Assembly (NCBI GenBank): GCA_965602635.1
Contig: CBFCZU010000136.1
Coordinates: 1 to 11,535, forward strand
Direction: 5' to 3'
Origin: CBFCZU01 sp965602635
GTDB lineage: Bacteria > Planctomycetota > Phycisphaerae > SM23-33
DNA: 11,535 bases
A program made the position numbers and the translations under genes. Shown in pieces: positions 6,811-11,535 of this stretch. The notes beneath the pieces were generated by a model. It was not told where the DNA came from. It was given only the letters and a program-made list of their open reading frames with translations, and did no database searches. How positions within the stretch are numbered: position 1 is the first letter of the stretch; the number at the start of each line of letters is the position of its first letter.

Positions 6811-7740
6811 TCACAGCGAGTCGATCACCTCGCGCATGTACTGGCAGGCGAGCTGGGCCTGCTCGAGGGCGTATTCCAGGCCGGCGTGGCGGTGGGCGAC
6901 GAGCACCGGGCTGCACAGCTCGTAGCCGAGGTGGGCCTCGTAGCCGACGATCTCCCTGGCGAGTTTCAGGAAGGTCGGCCAGTCGTCGCGCGGCGGGTTT
7001 ACCGGATGGCCCAGCCGCTCGGACCGGCCTTCGGGTGTCCGCACGAACCTTCCGCCGAAGTGGCTGTGGACCATCAGCGCGCCGGTCTCGGTCAGGGCCT
7101 GGCGGTAGTGGGCCTCGGTGTGGCAGGTCATCAGCGGCGGGTCGAGGCAGGCCTTCAGCGCCGGCGAGCCGACCTCGTCGATGAAGTCGAGCATGTCCCG
7201 GTAATTCTCGATGATCGGCGCGTGGTTCTGGAGTGCGAGGGTGACGCCGTGGTCCGCGGCCATCGCAGCCGCCTCGGCGAGGCACTCGCGGACGTAACAC
7301 CAGCGCTCCAGGCGGGTCGTGCCGGGGTAGCGGTGGTCGAGGTTGTGGCGTGCGACGTCGTAGGTTATCCGCCCGTCGCGCCGGGTAACGCCCGACCAGG
7401 CGGCGAAGACCCGCACCACCGGGGCGCCCAGGTCGGCGGCAAGGCGGATCTGTTCGCGCGTCATCAGCAGCTCGTTCTGGCGGTGCTCGTCGATGGGGCT
7501 GGAGTAGTCGTTGTAGGCGGCGACGCACGATATCTCCAGGCCGTTGTCGGCGGCGGCCCGGCGGATGTCCTTCCGGGCGACGGAGTCGAGGTCCATCGGA
7601 TTGGCGTGCGGGCGCTTGGCCTCGATCTCGACCCCGTCGTATCCCCACGCCCCGGCCTTGGGGAAGATGTCCAGGAGCTCCACCGCGGGCCCGCCGTAGT
7701 AGCCGCCGCTGAGCGTGATGGTGTACAGGCTGATCTTCAT
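6811..7740 (-). CDS. Sugar phosphate isomerase/epimerase-like TIM barrel
   Basis: A 309-residue protein of the xylose-isomerase-like TIM-barrel superfamily. The N-terminus MKISLYTITL and GYDGVEIE (33-40) form the first strands. Family metal-site positions are DGVEIE (Glu38/Glu40), LALQNH (168-173), CLDPP (198-202, Asp200), HSHF (225-228) and YELCSP (273-278, Glu274). The strand-5 metal ligand is usually Glu but here is Gln171. Members isomerise or epimerise sugars or inositols, and some, paired with a Gfo/Idh/MocA dehydrogenase, eliminate an aglycone from a 3-keto-glycoside. The ATG at 7740 has GGAGG (7750-7754) 9 nt upstream and overlaps the stop of the oxidoreductase gene as ATGA, so equal expression of the two is likely. 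No signal peptide is present, so it is cytoplasmic. The exact reaction is unknown. Confidence 0.85.
   Translation of the reverse strand: MKISLYTITLSGGYYGGPAVELLDIFPKAGAWGYDGVEIEAKRPHANPMDLDSVARKDIRRAAADNGLEISCVAAYNDYSSPIDEHRQNELLMTREQIRLAADLGAPVVRVFAAWSGVTRRDGRITYDVARHNLDHRYPGTTRLERWCYVRECLAEAAAMAADHGVTLALQNHAPIIENYRDMLDFIDEVGSPALKACLDPPLMTCHTEAHYRQALTETGALMVHSHFGGRFVRTPEGRSERLGHPVNPPRDDWPTFLKLAREIVGYEAHLGYELCSPVLVAHRHAGLEYALEQAQLACQYMREVIDSL
6824..6831 (-). promoter_or_regulatory. Ribosome binding site that bears on the sulfatase 2 start
   Basis: GAGGTGAT on the minus strand matches a long stretch of the complement of the 16S 3' end. It lies 15 nt before ATG 6808 but 9 nt before GTG 6814. 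This makes the GTG, which overlaps the upstream TGA, a credible start. The site is inside the coding region of the TIM-barrel gene. Confidence 0.4.
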
Positions 7741-9011
7741 GGCTTCGAGCCTCCGGCGGCGTAGGGCTTCATCAGGTCCGTCAGAAGGGCGACCGACGCC
7801 CGCTCGACGTCGCCGTGCTTCTCGACGTACGAGCGGCAGAGCTGCTTGAACTCGTCGAGCGTCACGGCCCGTTTCTCGATGGCCGAGTAGTACGCCGCAC
7901 CGCAGACGGCGATGATCTCCGCCCCGAAGTTAACGTCGATCTCGGGAGCCCGGCCCGCGAGGGCGCACTCGATCATGGTCTCGATCTCGCTATTGAAGGA
8001 GATCGTCTCGCCGGGATACTGCCGCAGCGGGAACGTCGTCTGGCCGCCGTCCCAGCGCCTCAGGATGATCTTGTCGCTGCCCGAGGCGTCGAGCAGGCCC
8101 TCGTCGCCCTCGATCCGGAAGAAGCCGCCGCCCCCGACGTCCTTTCGCATCTCGCGCGGGCCGATGTGCCCCCCGCACCAGCTCGCCTCCATGAAGATCG
8201 TCACCCACGAGCCGGTCTCGGCCTCCTCGAGCAGCACCTTGAAGCGGGCGTTGTCCTCGACCTGCATCGTCACCGGGTCTCCTTCCAGGACGCGGTCGCG
8301 GAACAGCACGTCGATGCTGACCGCCTCGACCTGCTTGAACCGGTAACCGGCGCCCAGGACCGACCAGACGCCCGCCAGCCCGTGGGAGCCGTAGTCCATC
8401 AGACACCCGCCGCCGTTGGAGAGGGCGTCGGCCTGGCTCTTGAGGACGCTGGTGGAGTCCAGCTTAGATCCCCGGACGATCCAGACGCTCTGCGGCCTGC
8501 CGATGAGGCCGCGGGCGAGCAGGTCGTGGACGGCGACGTACTTGGGGTCGAAGACGTTGTCGTCGTTGAGCTGGAAGAAGACGTTCGGCTTGCCGGCGAA
8601 CGCCGTGGCCGCGGCGTCGGCCTCGATCCAGTTCCGGGCCATGGGCTTCTCGCCCATCGAGTGCACGCCCCGCTCGAGTGCCCGGACGGCTGCGTCCATC
8701 CTGCCCCGCGTGGTGGTGCAGATGTCGATCAGGTCCACGTGTTCGAGCAGCTCGTCGAGCGAGTCGCAGACCTTCAGCTCGGCGATGTTCTCCCTGGCGG
8801 CGGCAGCGGCGTCGGGGCAGCTCTCCGCGAAGTCCTCCAGGGCCTGGGCGTACTTGTCGCGGGCCTCGCGGGCGCGGGCGGGGGCCAGGTCGTGGAAGGC
8901 CACCAGCCGGGCCTTGTCCATCAGCCGCAGATAGGGATTGAGGTGGGCCCACTGGAAGATGCGCCCCGTGCCGACGCCGCCGACTCTCAGGATTCGGTCC
9001 GGGTTGCTCAT
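7737..9011 (-). CDS. Gfo/Idh/MocA family oxidoreductase
   Basis: A 424-residue NAD(P)-dependent dehydrogenase of the glucose-fructose/inositol dehydrogenase family. The N-terminal Rossmann fold starts at residue 8 with VGGVGTGRIFQ (10-20), a variant of the family GxGxxG loop. IDICTT (95-100) and GEKPMARN (120-127) follow, with Lys122 in the family's conserved EKP motif. The C-terminal substrate-binding domain carries GGGCLMDYGSH (200-210), where Asp206 and His210 occupy the usual catalytic D-x-x-x-H positions. Typical reactions oxidise a ring hydroxyl of a sugar or cyclitol. There is no Tat or Sec signal, so the enzyme is cytoplasmic, unlike many planctomycete relatives. Start ATG 9011 has AAAGGGG (9019-9025) 7 nt upstream. 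It is the second gene of the operon and overlaps the TIM-barrel gene by 4 nt, which suggests that the two work on consecutive steps. The substrate is unknown. Confidence 0.88.
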   Translation of the reverse strand: MSNPDRILRVGGVGTGRIFQWAHLNPYLRLMDKARLVAFHDLAPARAREARDKYAQALEDFAESCPDAAAAARENIAELKVCDSLDELLEHVDLIDICTTTRGRMDAAVRALERGVHSMGEKPMARNWIEADAAATAFAGKPNVFFQLNDDNVFDPKYVAVHDLLARGLIGRPQSVWIVRGSKLDSTSVLKSQADALSNGGGCLMDYGSHGLAGVWSVLGAGYRFKQVEAVSIDVLFRDRVLEGDPVTMQVEDNARFKVLLEEAETGSWVTIFMEASWCGGHIGPREMRKDVGGGGFFRIEGDEGLLDASGSDKIILRRWDGGQTTFPLRQYPGETISFNSEIETMIECALAGRAPEIDVNFGAEIIAVCGAAYYSAIEKRAVTLDEFKQLCRSYVEKHGDVERASVALLTDLMKPYAAGGSKP

Positions 9012-9025
9012 TGCCCTGCCCCTTT

Positions 9026-9048
9026 CGGCCCGCGGCCGTCAGCGGCCG
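9026..9048 (-). other. Two mutually exclusive hairpins at a gene junction
   Basis: In the gap between the GH51-like gene and the oxidoreductase, CGGCC (9026-9030) pairs with GGCCG (9034-9038). Alternatively CGGCCG (9033-9038) pairs with CGGCCG (9043-9048) around TCAG, which includes the TGA stop. The shared arm means only one can form. They lie immediately upstream of the AAAGGGG site of the next gene. They could tune the ratio of the two products, but in GC-rich DNA they may be chance. Confidence 0.3.
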
Positions 9049-10511
9049 GGGGCCTCGGCGACCTTCAGCTCCACCGCCGAGACCGACGCCGGCGGGAACG
9101 TCCACTTCGCGCGGGCGGGCAGCTTTCGGGTGACCGGGGCGAAGCGATCCGCGTTCTTCGACCAGACCTCCAGCTCGGGATCGACGGCGATCTGGAACAC
9201 CTTGCCGGAGGCGATCTTCATGCCCTCGACGCTGATGGCGGCCTTGACCGCCTTGGTTCGCCGGGTGTTGACCACGTGCAGCCAGAGGCGCCCGCCGGTG
9301 CGGCTGGCGGTGACGTCGAGGGCCGCGGGGCTTCGCGTGACGGTCACGGCCTTGCGTCCGGTGTGCCGCCCCAGAAGCGACATGACCCGCGCGACGGGCA
9401 TCATGTACGCGTTCCGCTCGCCGGGTGTGGGCAGGATGACGGCGTTGCACATCCAGCGGGTGCCGCAGAAGTCGGCGATCGTGGCGATCTTCAGCACGTC
9501 GCCGTTGCGCTGGTAGAGGTTGAAAATCCTGGCGTAGGCCACGCCCGTCGCCCACGCGGCCATCAGGTCGCAGCGGTTCCGCCCGCCCATGCCGTAGTGG
9601 CTCTCGGTCAGTGCCAGGGGCATGCCGGTTCCCGCCACCTGCCGGCGCATCTCGCGGAGCTTCCGCGCCGCCCAGTCGGCGCCGGTCATCAGGTGCCGCC
9701 AGGTGTTGTCGGGGTCCTTGCGGTAGTCGTCCTCGTTCAGGGGCGAGTTGCGGAGCGTTGAGTGGTAGCCGTTGTGGAAGGCGAGGTAGTCGATGTGCTC
9801 GCCGGCCCGCTCGATCATCCGCGGGGCCCAGCCCGAGTCGCCCCAGGCGATGAGCTTGATGGTCGGGTCGGCCTTTCGCATGGCCTTGGCGAAGCGGACG
9901 GTCTTTCGCACGGCCGTCTCGCAGTCGAAGCCGCGATCGCTGTATGAAGTCTCGTTGCCGATCTGCCAGATGGGCACGCGGAGCGGCTTCTTCGCCCCGT
10001 TGCGGATCCGCTCGCGATTCTTGGGGTTGTTGCAGTAGTCCACCCACTCGGCCGCCTCCTTGGCGGTGCCGAAGCGGTTCATTCCCCCGCCGGGCCTTGC
10101 CCAGTGCGTCCGCCCGTCGGACTCGAAGTTGACGACGTACAGCGGGTCGGCGCCGACCTGGCGGCAGAAGTCCACGAACTCGTGCGTGCCCACCTGGCTG
10201 CTCTCGATGCCGCCCCAGAGCAGGTTGTGCATGGGGACGCGCTTGCTCCGCGGGCCGACGCCCTCGCGCCAGCGGTAGTACGACGCGAAGCACCCGCCCC
10301 AGCGGACCAGCGCCGGCGACAGCTCCTTCGTCACCTCGATCAGGTCCTTCCGCCAGCGGTTCTGGCGATGGTTCCAGGATGCCTCCACCGACCCGTCGGT
10401 CGTGCCCAGCGGCTCCATGAACTGCATGTGCAGGTAGGGCGAAAGCTCGAACACCGGCGCCGGGGCGACGACCAGGGCGTCCCTGGAATTCCGGGGTGCG
10501 GGAATCGACAT
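9039..10511 (-). CDS. GH51-like alpha-L-arabinofuranosidase family protein
   Basis: A 490-residue clan-A glycoside hydrolase. The (beta/alpha)8 barrel runs to about residue 380, and a C-terminal beta-sandwich ends with FPPASVSAVEL (472-482), typical of GH51. Candidate catalytic residues are Glu187 in WQIGNE (182-187, acid/base after the invariant Asn) and Glu303 in LALTESHYG (299-307, nucleophile). Glu33 in QFMEPLG matches the N-terminal active-site Glu of the family. The usual RWPGGNF segment is altered to RWGGCFASY (70-78), with Cys74 in place of Asn, so the substrate may not be plain arabinofuranoside. ATG 10511 is chosen because GGAGGT (10518-10523) precedes it by 6 nt, and an ATG 29 codons earlier lacks such a site. 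No signal peptide is present. It is the first gene of the operon, divergent from a second GH51. GH39 or an unassigned clan-A family are alternatives. Confidence 0.82.
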   Translation of the reverse strand: MSIPAPRNSRDALVVAPAPVFELSPYLHMQFMEPLGTTDGSVEASWNHRQNRWRKDLIEVTKELSPALVRWGGCFASYYRWREGVGPRSKRVPMHNLLWGGIESSQVGTHEFVDFCRQVGADPLYVVNFESDGRTHWARPGGGMNRFGTAKEAAEWVDYCNNPKNRERIRNGAKKPLRVPIWQIGNETSYSDRGFDCETAVRKTVRFAKAMRKADPTIKLIAWGDSGWAPRMIERAGEHIDYLAFHNGYHSTLRNSPLNEDDYRKDPDNTWRHLMTGADWAARKLREMRRQVAGTGMPLALTESHYGMGGRNRCDLMAAWATGVAYARIFNLYQRNGDVLKIATIADFCGTRWMCNAVILPTPGERNAYMMPVARVMSLLGRHTGRKAVTVTRSPAALDVTASRTGGRLWLHVVNTRRTKAVKAAISVEGMKIASGKVFQIAVDPELEVWSKNADRFAPVTRKLPARAKWTFPPASVSAVELKVAEAPGR

Positions 10512-10542
10512 CTCAAGACCTCCACTGATGACAGGCCCGGCC

Positions 10543-10566
10543 GCCGGCGCGGCGAGCGGCGCCGGC
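10543..10566. repeat. GC-rich inverted repeat in divergent intergenic region
   Basis: GCCGGCGC (10543-10550) and GCGCCGGC (10559-10566) are exact complements around an 8-nt spacer. The repeat lies between the divergent GH51 genes and just downstream of a possible -10 box for the operon. That position would suit an operator for a dimeric repressor, but both arms are nearly all G and C, so chance is possible. Confidence 0.3.
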
Positions 10567-10570
10567 CAAG

Positions 10571-10598
10571 AGTCTATCGGGCGGCGCGCGTTCCGCAA
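10571..10598 (-). promoter_or_regulatory. Possible promoter of the glycan operon
   Basis: On the minus strand, TTGCGG (10593-10598) and TAGACT (10571-10576) are separated by 16 nt, about 60 nt before ATG 10511. They match the sigma-70 consensus at three and four of six positions. It is the best pair I can see in the 239-bp gap, but the match is modest. Confidence 0.22.
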
Positions 10599-10737
10599 GC
10601 GGCAACTGCCGCGGACGCGGGCTTCCGGTGTCGCCTCATTTGCTCACCCTTTGAGTCTTGGCCCGGGCGCCAGCGGGGATTTCGCTAGGAGGACGGCAGG
10701 CGATTGGCTAGTCTCTGCCTCGGCGGGCGAACGCGAC

Positions 10738-10743
10738 AGGAGG
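10738..10743 (+). promoter_or_regulatory. Ribosome binding site that sets the start of the second GH51
   Basis: AGGAGG is only 1 nt before ATG 10745, too close for normal initiation, but 7 nt before the in-frame GTG 10751. I therefore place the start at the GTG. The difference is two residues. Confidence 0.55.
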
Positions 10744-10750
10744 CATGAGG

Positions 10751-11535
10751 GTGAGAATCGACGTTCGCAGGACAGCGGGCGAAATCTCTCCGCTCTGGTT
10801 TGGACACAACCTGGAGCACACCAGGAGCTGTCTGTGGCACGGGCTCAGCGCCCAGCTCGTCCGCAACCGGAAGTTCGCTGGCGGGTCCGGGCGAGATGGC
10901 GCAGCCCGGCACTGGCAGCGGATCGGCCCGCCGGGGAGCCTGTATCTGCTGGAACGCAGCGCGGGCAAGCGCGGGATGGAGGGCCGCCCGTACACCGCTC
11001 ACTTCGACGCCGACGATCACCGCGCAAGGCAGTGCCAGAGGATTCAGTCGTTCGGTCGGGGGGCGCCTCGCGGCATCGGCCAGCGGGGCCTCCATCTCAT
11101 TGGCGGCAGGGAATATGAAGGGCGCCTGGCGCTGCTGTCCGATCGGCCGCTGCCGGTGAGCCTGCGCGTCGTCGGGAGCAATGTCGGGCGAGGCGCGTTT
11201 GAGACGACCGTCATGCTCGACCCCGGCGAGTGGACGCAGCAGCAGTTCAGCTTTGTCTCGCCGGCGGGAGACGACGACGCATCTCTGGAGATCACTCTGG
11301 ACGGCCCCGGCGTCCTCTGGGTTGGTGCGGCGTCGCTCATGGTGGCCGATCACTTACATGGCATGCGCCGCGACGTGATCGCCCTCCTGAAGGAGATCGG
11401 CGTTCCCATCCTGCGCTGGCCCGGCGGCAACTTCGCCGGATCCTACCTCTGGCAGGACGGTCTCCTGCCGGTGGATCGGCGGGCCCCCCTGCGGGGAGAC
11501 GGAATCCTCCCCCACACCGGAGGCTATGACGACCA
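10751..11535 (+). CDS. GH51-family alpha-L-arabinofuranosidase, N-terminal part
   Basis: The reading frame stays open from 10751 to the window end (261 codons), so the gene is cut by the window. SPLWFGHNLEHTRSCLW (13-29) is the GH51 N-terminal motif, with Glu22 in the position of the conserved active-site Glu. Residues about 115-200 look like the carbohydrate-binding jelly-roll insert found in many bacterial GH51 enzymes. The barrel follows with LRWPGGNFAGSYLWQDG (221-237), including the classic PGGN. The acid/base NE and nucleophile Glu lie beyond the edge. The family releases terminal arabinofuranosyl residues from arabinan, arabinoxylan or related glycans. No signal peptide is present. GTG is preferred over ATG 10745 on ribosome-binding-site spacing. 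It diverges from the minus-strand operon, so the two are likely co-regulated. Its fuller motif set makes it the better candidate for a true arabinofuranosidase than the operon's GH51-like protein. Confidence 0.88.
   Translation, partial: MRIDVRRTAGEISPLWFGHNLEHTRSCLWHGLSAQLVRNRKFAGGSGRDGAARHWQRIGPPGSLYLLERSAGKRGMEGRPYTAHFDADDHRARQCQRIQSFGRGAPRGIGQRGLHLIGGREYEGRLALLSDRPLPVSLRVVGSNVGRGAFETTVMLDPGEWTQQQFSFVSPAGDDDASLEITLDGPGVLWVGAASLMVADHLHGMRRDVIALLKEIGVPILRWPGGNFAGSYLWQDGLLPVDRRAPLRGDGILPHTGGYDD

Larger units (their letters stand above)
3915..10511 (-). other. Five-gene glycan-utilisation operon
   Basis: Five same-strand genes run from 10511 to 3915 in the order GH51-like glycosidase, Gfo/Idh/MocA oxidoreductase, TIM-barrel isomerase, sulfatase 2, sulfatase 1. 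Junctions are a 27-nt gap, an ATGA overlap (7737-7740), a 2-nt gap or GTGA overlap (6808-6814), and an ATGA overlap (5426-5429). This tight packing supports one transcript and translational coupling. None of the proteins shows a signal peptide. The content suggests intracellular breakdown of a sulfated oligosaccharide. The substrate is not identifiable from sequence. Confidence 0.8.

Noticed and set aside
7815..9761. Plus-strand open frame of about 648 codons across the oxidoreductase and GH51-like genes
   Set aside because: It is antisense to two well-supported genes and shows no domain or ribosome binding site.
8464..10293. Minus-strand open frame of about 609 codons in another frame
   Set aside because: It overlaps the two real minus-strand genes out of frame with a low-complexity product.
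10512..10598. N-terminal extension of the GH51-like gene by 29 residues
   Set aside because: The added residues do not form a convincing signal peptide, and the GGAGGT site fits ATG 10511.
1..11535. CRISPR array, tRNA, rRNA, insertion sequence or attachment site
   Set aside because: No regularly spaced direct repeats, cloverleaf, rRNA-like stretch, transposase or terminal inverted repeats with target duplications were seen.

Overview
This GC-rich window looks like chromosomal DNA from a polysaccharide-degrading bacterium of the PVC group, most likely a planctomycete (Phycisphaerae-like). Lentisphaerota or Verrucomicrobiota remain possible. This assignment is inferred from gene content: two adjacent formylglycine sulfatases, a very large secreted PQQ-type beta-propeller protein carrying the motif DDWSHHYHGPDNNPQS, a Gfo/Idh/MocA oxidoreductase next to a xylose-isomerase-like TIM barrel, and two GH51-like arabinofuranosidases. 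There is no rRNA, tRNA, CRISPR array or insertion sequence visible.

Layout. Positions 1-466 hold no convincing gene but are packed with inverted repeats, including a perfect 22-bp palindrome. A small three-helix membrane protein (467-784, +) of lower GC follows, preceded by a 9-bp inverted repeat and followed by a hairpin. A secreted beta-propeller protein (1044-3878, +) has an N-terminal methyltransferase-like remnant. It converges on a five-gene minus-strand operon, transcribed from 10511 down to 3915: GH51-like glycosidase, Gfo/Idh/MocA oxidoreductase, sugar-phosphate-isomerase-like TIM barrel, sulfatase 2, sulfatase 1. Two junctions are ATGA overlaps and a third is a 2-nt gap (or a GTGA overlap). 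A second GH51 enzyme (10751 onward, +) diverges from a 239-bp shared upstream region and runs off the window.

How the genes may work together. None of the five operon proteins, nor the divergent GH51, has a visible signal peptide, so they should act in the cytoplasm on imported oligosaccharides. The simplest reading is a sulfated-glycan utilisation locus: two sulfatases remove sulfate esters, GH51-type enzymes remove arabinofuranosyl or related units, and the oxidoreductase/TIM-barrel pair either processes the released sugar or cleaves a glycoside by oxidation and elimination. The substrate cannot be read from the sequence. No transporter, regulator or sulfatase-maturation gene lies in the window.
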